This document shows positions 44,165 to 54,800 of a DNA stretch of 64,000 nucleotides, one piece after another. A program made the position numbers and the translations under genes. Position 1 is the stretch's first letter; each line of letters opens with the position of its first letter. The DNA is from Cellulomonas sp. Root485 (GTDB lineage: Bacteria; Actinomycetota; Actinomycetes; Actinomycetales; Cellulomonadaceae). The DNA lies in the NCBI RefSeq assembly GCF_001426705.1, contig NZ_LMFC01000003.1, positions 232,995 through 296,994 on the forward strand, given 5' to 3'. The notes under the pieces were generated by a model that had not been told where the DNA came from, did no database searches, and worked only from the letters and a program-made list of their open reading frames with translations.

Positions 44165-45331
44165 GTGGACTTTAACAGCGCACGCGGAGTTTACATCATC
44201 CTGGATGCAAGCCAGATTCAGCGCGACTGGCACCTCGCTGGCCTTGAGTTCCAATTGCTGCGCTTTCTCATTCGCGAAGCCGGAATCCATGCCGTCGTTC
44301 CTGAGTCCGTCTTCGTGGAAGTGGTGGCCAACCAGGAGCGCGAATGGAATTCGGCCGTGAAACAGCCGGATAAGTTGAGCGCCGCTCTTGGCCGACTCAG
44401 CGGCCGGCGCGGTCTTCCTGCGATCGAGCTTGCCCCAGATGACTACGAGCGACGGTTGTCAGATCGACTGGAGGCGATGTCGATCAAGCGGCTGGCGTAT
44501 CCCAGAGTTACGCATGAAGAGATCGTCGCGAGGGCCGCGAGTCGTCGTCCTCCATTCGACCCATCCGGGAGTGGCTATCGGGATACGCTGGTCTGGATTT
44601 CTTGCCTCCAACTCGCGCGGGACGGGGAGCGAGTCTTCTTGGTCAGCCAAGACAATGATTTTGGGAACGGCAAGGGCGCGCTTTCGACTGTTCTTACGGA
44701 GGAAGTCAAGGGAAGCTCCGGAGCCGTGACGCTTGTGCGAAACCTTGGATCCTGGCTCATGACGCTAATACCCTGGAGCGAGGTGGACGATCTTAAGGAG
44801 GCGGTCGCGAACGCGCGGGATGAAGTGCTTGCCTCGCTCTTCGCGCCGTGGGATTTTTTCGAGGCGCCAGATCTCACCGAGGACGAACTCGGCCTTCCGG
44901 AAGGAGCAGAGCTGGAGGAAGTCTCGTATTTCGGAAGCGGCGGCGCATGGCTGGAGAGGGTTGGGCACGAAAAGAATCCTGACGGATCACATAGCGTCTC
45001 GTATGAGTTTCCGATCGAGTTCCTAGTGAGGATGCGACTTGAGTCTTCGGTCGCACTTGCTTCCGGTTATGTGGGTGAGGGTGACCCGTCGAGCAGCATG
45101 GTGACCGTGGAGACGATCGTCTCGATGATTGGCGAAATGTCAGTATTGTTTCACGAGGCGCCGGAAGGTGACGAACCATCGGCGGAGGACTTTCCGTTCT
45201 TATACGAGTCCTTCCACTTCCGAAATGTGCATCCGGCTGGCTCGTACGCCGGGACTAGTCCGCGCCGGCCTGATGCAAGGTGGGAGCAGGCGACCCTCGA
45301 TTTTGAGGGATTTCGTCGTCCCGGTGAATAA
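44165..45331 (+). CDS. PIN-domain protein (DUF4935 type)
   Basis: 388 aa. N-terminal PIN-like nuclease domain about residues 8-170: YIILDASQIQRDW with the first acidic residue, a conserved VFVEVVANQ helix, GYRDTLVWISCLQLAR and VFLVSQDNDFG with the further metal-binding Asp residues. This arrangement matches the DUF4935 PIN group. The C-terminal 220 residues are acidic, contain no recognised domain and may regulate it or bind a partner. GTG start. Codon use is visibly less GC-rich than any chromosomal gene here, indicating recent acquisition. Convergent with the nuclease-helicase operon, 136 bp from it. Confidence 0.8.
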   Translation: MDFNSARGVYIILDASQIQRDWHLAGLEFQLLRFLIREAGIHAVVPESVFVEVVANQEREWNSAVKQPDKLSAALGRLSGRRGLPAIELAPDDYERRLSDRLEAMSIKRLAYPRVTHEEIVARAASRRPPFDPSGSGYRDTLVWISCLQLARDGERVFLVSQDNDFGNGKGALSTVLTEEVKGSSGAVTLVRNLGSWLMTLIPWSEVDDLKEAVANARDEVLASLFAPWDFFEAPDLTEDELGLPEGAELEEVSYFGSGGAWLERVGHEKNPDGSHSVSYEFPIEFLVRMRLESSVALASGYVGEGDPSSSMVTVETIVSMIGEMSVLFHEAPEGDEPSAEDFPFLYESFHFRNVHPAGSYAGTSPRRPDARWEQATLDFEGFRRPGE

Positions 45332-45467
45332 CAGGCAACCGGCCGCAGCACGGTGAGCGTGGCACTTGAACTCCCGTGCGCGCTGCCATCGTTCTCGCCG
45401 TCGCGCGAGAGCGCATTTGCCTTTCGAGCCGGTGCTCGAGGAGGAGGCGGGCCGCCGGAGCCGAAAG

Positions 45468-46607
45468 TCAACCGGGCGAAGGGACAACTGCGTCGCGCGC
45501 GTCGTCCGACCAGTCCGCGTCAGCCTCGACCCACGGCGCGACGACGGTGTTCCATCGAGCCATCGCAGTGCCCCTATGGCCCTCGAAGTCGCTAAAGGCC
45601 CAGATCTCGCCGGGCTGCGCGTCGTTGGGAATCGGAAGTCCGACCAGTCGCATTCGGCCGGTCGCCCACGCAGGTAGCAGGACGTCTGCCTCCGCCAAGG
45701 GAGGCGAGGCGCCAGGGGTCGGTACCGAGACGAGGGCGCCGGCGCGCACGGCGCCGCATCGCCAGTCAGGCTGGTAAGCCTCGAGGAACGGGCCGCATGC
45801 GACTCGGAAGGGGCACGTCGCGCAAGTGTCTTCTGCCGGCCGCCCCTCGAGCGTCGCACCGTGAGCAGCAGCCTGGAGGTCGTGGAGGACCTGGAGCGCG
45901 GCGCTCTCGACCTCCAGAACCTCCTCCTCACGGACCTTGATCTCGTCTTCCTTTCCATCGGCTGTCCGCACGGATGCACGCGCAGGAAGTTCTCCGAGGG
46001 CGAGCTGTACCAACCGGCAGTAGAAGAGGAGCTGAGTTCTCTGCGCCCCGGTCATCGCCCGCTGCCAGACCCCCGTCTTGAGGTCCACGACTCGCAGATG
46101 GTCGGTGTGCTCTACGAGGTCGGGCCGCCCGGCGAGCCCCGAACCGTCGGGGTGGAGCCAACGCTCGCGCCACGGAAGAGGTGGATGCAGCCCGGCGCTC
46201 GCCTTGTGCGGCCACATCTCTTTCGAGGGGCTGGTGGGCGCAGTCGATCCGGGTTGGGTGACACCAGACGTCCAGCCCTTGGCGAGTTTGGCCTTCGTGA
46301 GGGCGGCGCCGGGCCAGTTGTTGACTGCCGGCGGCGTCGCCGGCGCCCATTCCTGCGCGAGATTCGTACGCGCCTTCGTTGTCTCCTGCCCCCAGACCTC
46401 GTTGAAGGTCGCTCCGGTCCCGGCGCGAGCTGCAACGGCGTGCGCGGCGGTGCCGAGGGCGGCGCGAAGGCCGCTGCGGCGAAGATGGCGCCACCGCGGA
46501 TCCGCCCCGTACGCGGCGCGGAGGGGACATGCCCGGTAGGTAGCGAGCAGGGTCGCCGACACGTAGGGCGGCGCGGCCGGCTGTGGCTGTGGCGTTGAGA
46601 TCGTCAT
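45468..46607 (-). CDS. PD-(D/E)XK nuclease with AddB/Cas4-type iron-sulfur motif
   Basis: 379 aa. Active-site core: GRPDLVEH (Asp, about 162) and VVDLKTGVW (D-x-K, about 175), the RecB/Cas4-like exonuclease pattern. One Cys near the N-terminus (TYRACPLRAAYG, about 28) and three at the C-terminal side (CATCPFRVAC, about 262-271) give the iron-staple layout of Cas4/AddB, which stabilises the fold with a 4Fe-4S cluster. ATG 46607 overlaps the helicase stop by 4 bp (ATGA), so it is translationally coupled to it. The upstream in-frame ATG at 46664 lies inside the helicase gene. Third gene of the operon. Confidence 0.85.
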   Translation of the reverse strand: MTISTPQPQPAAPPYVSATLLATYRACPLRAAYGADPRWRHLRRSGLRAALGTAAHAVAARAGTGATFNEVWGQETTKARTNLAQEWAPATPPAVNNWPGAALTKAKLAKGWTSGVTQPGSTAPTSPSKEMWPHKASAGLHPPLPWRERWLHPDGSGLAGRPDLVEHTDHLRVVDLKTGVWQRAMTGAQRTQLLFYCRLVQLALGELPARASVRTADGKEDEIKVREEEVLEVESAALQVLHDLQAAAHGATLEGRPAEDTCATCPFRVACGPFLEAYQPDWRCGAVRAGALVSVPTPGASPPLAEADVLLPAWATGRMRLVGLPIPNDAQPGEIWAFSDFEGHRGTAMARWNTVVAPWVEADADWSDDARDAVVPSPG

Positions 46608-49600
46608 TGCAGGTGCGGCCAGATGGAAAGCGGGTTGCGGCGGAAGTCCCGAACGTCGCGCCACATCACGGAGTCGTACTCGTCGCTCGCGAGCACGTGC
46701 GCGTCCGCCTGTTCGGTGACGAACCAGTCTTCATCGCACCGCCACAACGGGTGGGCTAAGAGGACGCAGCGGCTGCCACGGGTGATCGCGGGCACCTCTC
46801 CGATCATGCGCGCGGCGGAGCCCCCGAGCGCGGCCGCGGAAGGAGCGAGGAGCTCCGTGTCGGCCGGCAGAGATCTGTCTACGGTCAACGCCCCGCCCGC
46901 AATGAGTTCGAGAAGGTCGATGGCTAGGCGCCAGTCGAGGTGGGCGTGGCGTCGCGAGTTGTCGTATGAGCGGAGGCAGTCTGGGCACGATAGGTCGCAT
47001 GTCCGGCCATGAGTGGTGTTCTGCCACCGGTCGATCGTGTCCGCGAGTGTCTTGCCCAACAGCGGTTCGAAGACTTCCGGGCGGCCGAGTTCGGCGGCGT
47101 AGCCGGCACCGTTCTCAGCAGTGTCAGCGAGGTAGATGGCTGCGGCGACCTGTGACTTGGCGTCGGGCTCCTCGGAGGCCAGCAGCGGGACACGGACCGG
47201 CACGAGCCCAACGGTGAGTTCTCCGGGATCCAGGTCGAGGACGTCCTTCGCGCCCCTGCGGAGTAGTTCGGCGAGCGAGGTGTAGGCCGCGCGCCCTGAG
47301 GGTTGGTCGTGGAGGCCAATGGCTCCGGTCGGGATAGATAGGCGCTTGGGTGTCACGAGCAGTGCATCGGTAACACGGATCTCGCCGATGGCCTGCAGTC
47401 GGAGGGCGCCGGGCTTGCCTTGGCTCGCGAGAACCGTGTTGTCGGTGTCTGGTGTGAACGTGAAGCCTTGCTTGAAGTTGTCATTGACGGTGACGAGACG
47501 GCTCTGTTCGTAAAGTTCAAGGTCGACCGCGAGGAGGGTGTGGAGCGCTGAGAATGCGCCGCCGACCGAGAGTTCGGGTGCCCCGGCCCCGGAGGGCATG
47601 TCACTGTCATCGTTGAACGGCCGGGCCTTGTACGTCGTGCGGAAGCCTCGGGGCTCGTAGACGTCGAGCATGGTGAGTGGTCCGAAGCAAGCTTCGCAGA
47701 CATCGCCCGAGGGGCTCAGTTGGCTGCGCCCGCACTTGTCACACCGGCCGAAGGTCTTTGCAGAGCCAAGCGGATCGAGCGCCTGGACGCTCTTGCCGAC
47801 GGGGCGGTAGCTCGCGAAGCCAGCAACGGTGTGCACCAGCCCGTCTTTGACGACCTCGGCGCCAGGTGCGAAGGCGCCGATCGCCATGTCGAGCGAACGG
47901 TCCGCGACCGCGTGGTCCGCCAACCACGCCGTACTCCGGATCGGTTGATCCCACAGGCTCCGTACGCGGGTTGGGAACCCGAACATTGGGAGGTGCCCGT
48001 AGCGCGCCAGTGCGGCGCTGAGCTCGGTGTCCGAGCTGCCAGCCTCGCTCGCGACCACGGCGTCGACGGCGCTCACGAGGTCGTTCCGCACCCAGGAGAT
48101 GATGTCTTCGACGTGCCCTTCTTCGAGGGGCGTGTGCGCCACTAGGCGCTCCGCTACGGGCCGGACGCTCTTGTCTGCTGCGAGGAATGCAGCGACCGTG
48201 GCCCGGTACTGGTTCCACTCGTGCGTCTGACCGAACGTCCCGTGGTTGCTGCTTGCAGTCCACCGCGGGCCGTCCGGCAGCGTGAGGAAGGCCGCTCGGA
48301 GGCATTCCGCGGCGATCACGCGCTGCACGATGCGGCGGCGACTGAGGTCGAGGAACGGCTGCGGCGGTACGTCGCCGGTGATCCTGCCGGGGCGCTGGAA
48401 GTAGTACTCGTCGTGGCTTCGGTCCCTGCAGAGCGTCAAGGCATAGCTGAACGCCTGCCCCCCGCGTCCGGCGCGGCCCACACGCTGCTGGTAGTTGAAC
48501 CGCTGGGGCGGCATGTTCGCCATCATCGTCGCGCGCAGCGATCCGATGTCGACCCCCACCTCCATCGTCGTCGTGACCGAGAGGACGTCGAGCTCGTCCG
48601 GAAGCGGGTGCTCGGTCCTCGTGAAGGCCCCCTTAAACCGGCGCTGGCGGCCGCGTTGCTCTGATAGCGGCTTGGTCTGCCCGGTGAGCTCCGCGACCGC
48701 CAGGCGGCGCGGGTCCTGGTGCGCGAGCCACGCGTAGTAGTCGTTGAGCTCTTCGTCGAGCGGCTCCTCGGCGAGCGGCCCATGGTGGCACTGCCTGTTC
48801 GCGCAGATACCGGCGCTGGGGTGCAGGTGGATGTAGTTGCACGACTGACACCGCCAGCGTGTGTCACCTGCGGGGACGACAACGAGCGACGTCGCAGCCG
48901 ACGCGGTCATGAGAAGCCAGCCCGAGACAGCTGCAAGGGCGGCCGGAGTCGCGGCCAGGCGTTCGACCTGCGCGAGCACCTCTTGAGCCGGCAACTCGAG
49001 ACGGCCAGCTGCGGCTTCCACGAAACGGCGGACCGGTGCGGGCATCACGGCTTCCGGTTGCACGCCGCCGGCGTTGCTCTCGTCGTGTCGCTTGAGGGTG
49101 CCGAGGATGCGGATGACGGAATCGAACACCTCGCGCTGATGGTGCGGGGATACGGGCCCGTCGACGGGCTCGAGGTCAGCGACGGTGATGCGAGCGATGC
49201 CGACGGACTCTAGGTCGCGTCGTGCGCGGTCGTACATGGCCTCGACGACGGACGCTCGCAGTTGCTTGAGGAGCTTCGCCTGGCCCTGCGCCACGATGAT
49301 GCCCGACCACGCGTCTGGCGAGGGGGGCGGGAAAGCGCGGTACCACGGCGTGCTGCCCTGGAGCGTGTCCTCCAGGTAGCGGTTCCACGGGCTGGTCCCC
49401 CCGGGGTTCACGCCCAAGGCGACCAGCGAGGAGCTCACGCGCTGGAAGAGATCACCGACCGGCACGGTGACTTGTCGACCGAGCACCTCGTACGCGGCCT
49501 CAAGCGCCTGGCGCTGCTCTTCACTGAGGTCTTGGCCGTACTCCTGGCTGGCTCTGGCGAGTTTCGCCAGTCCAAGGCCAGCGGCCTTCGCAACTTCTGG

Positions 49601-51886
49601 CGTCATAGCGTCGAGGAGGGCGGCCGGGTCAGGCGCGCGCCCCACCTCGCGGCGTAGGACCTGGCGGACGAGGTCCCGGTGATGGTTTCGGCTCACACCG
49701 GCGGCCGTCCGCGCTGCGTCGTCGCGACTGTCGGTGAAGACGATGGTCTTCGCATCGACGATCGCGTCGCGCCCTTCCCTTCCTTGCGCGAGCGACCGGA
49801 TTAGTTGCGACAGGTACAGCTCCGTGGCGGCGGCGAGCCCCGACGTGTGCGCACGGATGGGCGAGCGCACCCTGCCCGAACGGAAGGCGGCGCCGTCCTG
49901 CTGCTTGGCGTCGAACCCGCAGGAGGGACAGCGCGTTGGCAGGGCGGGGACTCGGTCTCCTTCTCCGGCGTTGGCGACCGTGACGGCTACCCCACTGGGC
50001 GCTCCGCCGGCGGCGGCGTCGAGACAGCCGAGCGCGGGGTCCCACCCGACCGCTTGGAAGGCGAACTTCAGTCCCTGTGCGGTCCACTGCGTGCCCAACG
50101 GCAGGACGCCGGGGCGGTACCACGTGTAGTGCTCCCGAGGGCGGAGGAATACCGGCTTACCGCTCTGCCACTCATCGATCGGCCCAGGTCCGAGCAGCGT
50201 CTGCTGTCCTTGGCGATCGAGAACGTAGCCGCCGAGGCTGGCGTCTCCGCACTCGTAGCAGTAGAGCAGCTCGAGCACGCGACTGCCGCATGCCGAGCAT
50301 GTGTTGACGGGTGCCGTGTAGAGCTTGCCGACGGTGCGGGTTCCGGATGCGCCCTCGACGCCGCTGCAGTGACGATTCGAGCAGGCCCACATGCCTCGGG
50401 GTGTGCGGACGAACGCGTGTGACCGGATGGGGACGAACGGGCCGGCCGTCGCCGTCGCGGCTGGGACGTGGGTCGCGAGCCCTTCCAAGACCTTGCGCAT
50501 AAGCGCGTCCTTGTCGAGCTCGGCTGGAAAGAGCCGCTGAGCGAGGTCGCCGACTGGTGTGGCGCGGAGGCGCCCAGATGCGGGGTCGGCGCATGCTCGT
50601 GCAACGAGCTGTGAGACTTCTTCAGGGATACGTGTCCAGTGTTCGACCTCGTCGCGGGCGAGCGGCTTGGGCTCGGGTAGGTGAGCGGGCTCGCCGGGCT
50701 CGATCTGGAACCTCTCTCGGCGGACGCCGAAGAACTGCTCGAGGTACTCGAGGCCACCCTGCGAAACGTCGAGGGACGCTGACGTGCCGATGATCCGCAG
50801 TTGCGGGGAGTCGGGGTCAAGGCCGAGGCGGCGTAGCAGCGAGCGAACGACCATGGCCACTTCGCTTCCCTGCGTGCCGCGGTACAGGTGCAGCTCATCG
50901 ACGACGAGTGTGAACACGTTGCCGGAGTCCGACTCGAGCCACTGACGCGTCTTGTCGAAGATGGGGGCCTCGAACGAGCGCATCATGATTGTGTTGAGCA
51001 TCGAGTAGTTCGTAATCAGCACGTCCGGTGGACTCGCGATCATGTCCCAGCGGGTCAGCATCTCTCCACCGCGGGGATCTTGGAACTGACTGAGGTCGAT
51101 GAGGTGGTCCGACCCCGTGCCCCCAGCGACCGCCTTATCGTTTGCCTCCTGCAGCGCCTCATACTCCTTCTCGAGGCCGCGCACACCGGCGGCGACCTCA
51201 GCCGCTGCACTCTTCGACGGTTTGACACCGGATCCTTCCGTGATCCCTGTGTATCGCCCAAACCAGACCGGCGCGTGAGGCGACTGCTCGCGTAGTATCC
51301 GCACAGCTCGTCGTAGGCGCGTCATCTGGTCCTCGACCAGTGCGTTTGTCGGATAGAGCACCAGCGTGCGGACGGCCGCTGGACGGCTCTCCGCGTGACG
51401 GATCGGTGTCCACTGAGGGTCCGCTGCAGACCACCACCAGTTCGCGCCGGCCTGGTGACCCCAGGACCGCGACTCCTCCACCAACCTGAGGAGGACAGGG
51501 AGCAGGAACGACTCCGTCTTGCCCGAGCCGGTTCCCGAGGTAACGACGACGTCGTGAGCGCCCAGGGCATGGCGGATTGCTTGGGCCTGGTGCTTCCGAA
51601 GCTTCAGGTCTGCCGGGTCAACGGCCGGGAAGACGGCCTTCGCCACGCGGCGCGCGGTGTCGGGGCTGACACCGACTTCTGGCGCCAGGTCCAGGAGAGG
51701 GACGACGTTCGGATACGGCAGCACGGGCTCGAGCAGCACCTCGCCCACGAGCGCGCCGGGCTCCTCCAGGAGCGCCCGCCGCTCGCGCATCAACGACTCG
51801 TCTGCGAGCCAGAACGCCGTGTCGAAGTACTTGAGGTACGCCTCGCGGAGGTCGTCCGCGAGGTGCAACGGGTTCGTCGGTTCCAT
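46604..51886 (-). CDS. large DExH helicase with DUF1998-type C-terminus (DruE-like)
   Basis: 1760 aa. An N-terminal 95-residue region, then Walker A VTSGTGSGKTES (about 117), DVLITNYSML, the DExH box VVDELHLYRG (about 331), GTSASL, and in the second RecA lobe TTTMEVGVDIG (about 1108) and QQRVGRAGRGG (about 1130). Two zinc-type Cys clusters (CQSC, about 1015; CDKCGRS with CEACFG, about 1387) precede a DUF1998-like C-terminus with CPDCLRSYDNS (about 1635). This layout matches the large helicases of Druantia (DruE) and relatives, which unwind or translocate DNA in phage defence. ATG 51886 follows an AGGTG; GTG at 51895 is the alternative. Confidence 0.88.
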   Translation of the reverse strand: MEPTNPLHLADDLREAYLKYFDTAFWLADESLMRERRALLEEPGALVGEVLLEPVLPYPNVVPLLDLAPEVGVSPDTARRVAKAVFPAVDPADLKLRKHQAQAIRHALGAHDVVVTSGTGSGKTESFLLPVLLRLVEESRSWGHQAGANWWWSAADPQWTPIRHAESRPAAVRTLVLYPTNALVEDQMTRLRRAVRILREQSPHAPVWFGRYTGITEGSGVKPSKSAAAEVAAGVRGLEKEYEALQEANDKAVAGGTGSDHLIDLSQFQDPRGGEMLTRWDMIASPPDVLITNYSMLNTIMMRSFEAPIFDKTRQWLESDSGNVFTLVVDELHLYRGTQGSEVAMVVRSLLRRLGLDPDSPQLRIIGTSASLDVSQGGLEYLEQFFGVRRERFQIEPGEPAHLPEPKPLARDEVEHWTRIPEEVSQLVARACADPASGRLRATPVGDLAQRLFPAELDKDALMRKVLEGLATHVPAATATAGPFVPIRSHAFVRTPRGMWACSNRHCSGVEGASGTRTVGKLYTAPVNTCSACGSRVLELLYCYECGDASLGGYVLDRQGQQTLLGPGPIDEWQSGKPVFLRPREHYTWYRPGVLPLGTQWTAQGLKFAFQAVGWDPALGCLDAAAGGAPSGVAVTVANAGEGDRVPALPTRCPSCGFDAKQQDGAAFRSGRVRSPIRAHTSGLAAATELYLSQLIRSLAQGREGRDAIVDAKTIVFTDSRDDAARTAAGVSRNHHRDLVRQVLRREVGRAPDPAALLDAMTPEVAKAAGLGLAKLARASQEYGQDLSEEQRQALEAAYEVLGRQVTVPVGDLFQRVSSSLVALGVNPGGTSPWNRYLEDTLQGSTPWYRAFPPPSPDAWSGIIVAQGQAKLLKQLRASVVEAMYDRARRDLESVGIARITVADLEPVDGPVSPHHQREVFDSVIRILGTLKRHDESNAGGVQPEAVMPAPVRRFVEAAAGRLELPAQEVLAQVERLAATPAALAAVSGWLLMTASAATSLVVVPAGDTRWRCQSCNYIHLHPSAGICANRQCHHGPLAEEPLDEELNDYYAWLAHQDPRRLAVAELTGQTKPLSEQRGRQRRFKGAFTRTEHPLPDELDVLSVTTTMEVGVDIGSLRATMMANMPPQRFNYQQRVGRAGRGGQAFSYALTLCRDRSHDEYYFQRPGRITGDVPPQPFLDLSRRRIVQRVIAAECLRAAFLTLPDGPRWTASSNHGTFGQTHEWNQYRATVAAFLAADKSVRPVAERLVAHTPLEEGHVEDIISWVRNDLVSAVDAVVASEAGSSDTELSAALARYGHLPMFGFPTRVRSLWDQPIRSTAWLADHAVADRSLDMAIGAFAPGAEVVKDGLVHTVAGFASYRPVGKSVQALDPLGSAKTFGRCDKCGRSQLSPSGDVCEACFGPLTMLDVYEPRGFRTTYKARPFNDDSDMPSGAGAPELSVGGAFSALHTLLAVDLELYEQSRLVTVNDNFKQGFTFTPDTDNTVLASQGKPGALRLQAIGEIRVTDALLVTPKRLSIPTGAIGLHDQPSGRAAYTSLAELLRRGAKDVLDLDPGELTVGLVPVRVPLLASEEPDAKSQVAAAIYLADTAENGAGYAAELGRPEVFEPLLGKTLADTIDRWQNTTHGRTCDLSCPDCLRSYDNSRRHAHLDWRLAIDLLELIAGGALTVDRSLPADTELLAPSAAALGGSAARMIGEVPAITRGSRCVLLAHPLWRCDEDWFVTEQADAHVLASDEYDSVMWRDVRDFRRNPLSIWPHLQ

Positions 51887-51895
51887 GAAGGACAC

Positions 51896-54800
51896 CTATC
51901 GCGAGAGGAGCGTGGTGAGCAGGTCGGCCTGCTCCGAGGTGATCTCTGGGTAGATGAGACAGCGGCGCTTGATGCCGCCTCCTGCGAGCGTGGTTACTCT
52001 CGGGAGGACACCGCTCGCCAGTACTGCGGCCCGCTCGTAGAGCCCTGGTAGGTCGGAGCCGAGCGGGACGGCGAGGTACCCGTGCTTGGACAGGTGCATG
52101 GCGAGCGATCGTCCGAGCGCGTTGGCTGCGAGGTGCTTGACGAGGTAGACGGAGGCTTGCAACGCTTCGCCGGCGGCGACATCGTCGTCGGAGCGGAAGA
52201 CGTGCAGCCTCTCGAAGCCGCGGGCCAGTCGGTACGCGCCAGGCAGCGAGACATCGCTCGTTTCGACCCAGGACGCAGAGTCAACGACGAATCGCTCCGC
52301 CTGGCTAAAGCCAGGCATTGGCCGTCGAGGCAGTTCCGAGGCGACGGCGGACAGTGGCGGCAGTGCCCGGAGCATGTCGTCCGTTGCGTCCCAGACCACG
52401 CGCGCGACACCGGACTCCTCCGCGGCCGCAGTGACGGCCATCGCGTCGGCGCCGTCGACCAGGCGACGAGAGGGCTGGCCGTCAGCAGGTTCACGCCGGA
52501 GGCGATCTCGGCCCAGGCCGGCGGAGTCGAGCAGGTCGTCAATCAAGGAGTCGGGCCAGAACCCGACTAACTCGACGGAGTCGGAGCCTCGCGGCACGAG
52601 GCAGGAGGGCGAGACCTCCCATCGTTCGGGTGCGCCGTCTGCGGCACGCTCGATGGCGACGTGGCTCAGTGCCTCGAGGCGGCCCGGAAAGCCGTTCGTA
52701 AAGAGCGCGCTGCCGTCGATCTGGGATGCGATGGATGTCAAGCCAGCGGCTGTCCCCCCGCCGAGGTGCATGATCGCGTCGAGCGCGGCGTCCCAAAGGC
52801 GCGCCGGCGCGTGTTCGACGGGCGGCAGGTCGGCGACCTCGATGTGTCCGCCATCGGGTGCGGCAAGTCTCTTCTGGGCATGCCTAGGGATCCAGCCCGG
52901 CGATCGCTTGACCAGTCCGCAGTACTTGCAGACGCCGTCGATGTACTTCGGCTGCCAGCCGCCCATGAACGTCGGGTATTCGAGGTGGTGGGCGCCGGTC
53001 ACGACGCACGACTTAGGGTCTGGCGTGCCGATGCGTACGACAGGGGCGGGCGACGACTCGCCCTTCGCCTTCCAAACCAACGACTTCGACGCCTTCAGAA
53101 GGGCAGCTGGACGCGCCGGGTTGTCGCCCTCGGCGGCAGCCCCGTCGATGAACACGTCAGGCACGACTCCGTCGAGTTCGCGTGCCGTCAGCATTGCTAC
53201 GGGTCCGCCAGGGGTTGTCAGCCCGTAGACCAAGCGCGGGGCCAACTCCCAGCCCGGATCTGTCTCGTCCGCCGAGCGGAGCCTGACCGTTGCCTGCTGG
53301 AGTGGAGACTTCGCCTCTCCCGCGAACAGTGCGACTCCGTAGTCGCCAACCGGTAGGTCCGCATCAGCCAGAGCTACGACCAGTGCACCGCCCTCGGTCG
53401 TCCAACGGTGCAGTTCCTTCTTGCGGTCATCGCCATCACTGAGAACGATCGATAGGTGCGCTGCCGATTCCACGGACGCTCTGAGTTCTGGTGGTGCGAC
53501 AGCAGACCACTTGCGGATCCGCGAAGGGATCCTCATGCCGCCCGCGATGGTGAGCTGGTCGCGGGCGAGCGGCACGAGCTCGTTGTACGGGGTCGCTGCG
53601 CCGGGTGAGCTGAACAGCTGGACGTCCGATACGAGCGTCCATCCCTCAGGTAGGCCGGCGAGATGCTCATGGACAACGAATCCAGGACGTGCGCACGTCT
53701 CAAGGATCTTGACGACACTCGCGGCGAGCGGTCGACCTCGCGCTGACGTGCGCACGAGCACCATGGTGTCGACGTTCAGCTGCAGACGCTCCGCCTCGAC
53801 ATATGCGGCCTGGAGCTCGTCGAGCACAAGTGGCACAACGCTCCGAGGGTGATGCAGCATCGGCCTGTCAACGGCGGCCGCAGTTCGGAGCCTGACTACG
53901 CCCTCAAGCACCGAGCTGACGTCGATGTCGCCTGAATAGCTCGTCCGCCAGACGTTCGCCGCTGCTGGCACGAAGCCCACGGGCATCCAATGGCCCTCGG
54001 CTGACTCCACCTCCACACCGGAGGCGATGTCGTCGTCGGCGGCCGCGCGGACTGTGAGCGCAAGGTCGAGGCTCTCTCCCATGAAGCCCCGCCGTAGCTG
54101 CGCCATCAGGGCAGTCCGTTGGACGGACGAGGCTTGCGGCGTCTGCCCGGCCTCGACCGTGCCGTCCCATCCAGCAAGCTCGACTGCGGCGACCGTGGCG
54201 ATGCGTTCCCGAGCTGATCCCCTACCCCAGAGCTTCTTCAGCAACGCCGAGATGGGGCACGACTCGCTCGCGAACCAAGCGTCGAGATACCGCTCCAGCG
54301 CCTCCGGAGCCATCTCGCTCCCCGCGGGAAGGCCGTACTGCGCGAAGAAGACGGGGAACCTTCTTCGGTCCCCTTCGCGTACCAACGCCTGCGAGACCGG
54401 GAGACCCACGTAGCGGTAGGACAGGGAATACGCGGTGGGCGTCCCCCGCCGGCCTTCGAGTCGCTCCAACCACCGGTTGAGGTCGCCCCAGAGCTGCTCG
54501 GCACGAGCCATGTACTGCGAGCGGACGTCGTGCGAGTCGGCGGGCAGTCCGAGCAAGGTGCTCAACCGCGCATAGTACGCATTCTGGCTGAATCCGTCGT
54601 CAGCGGCGCCCATCTCCTCCGCTGCGAGCACGGTGACGGCGAGGAAGCCGAGGCCGGGTGGGGGGTCCTCGACCCCCCGCGCTTGGCGCCAAGCGTCCTC
54701 GTGCTGCATAAGGGGAGCCAGGGAGAACGAGCCGCCGGCAGACGTTACGCCGAGGACGGCGTCCCGAAGCCCATCTCGCGCGGCGCCTTGAAAGCCCACC

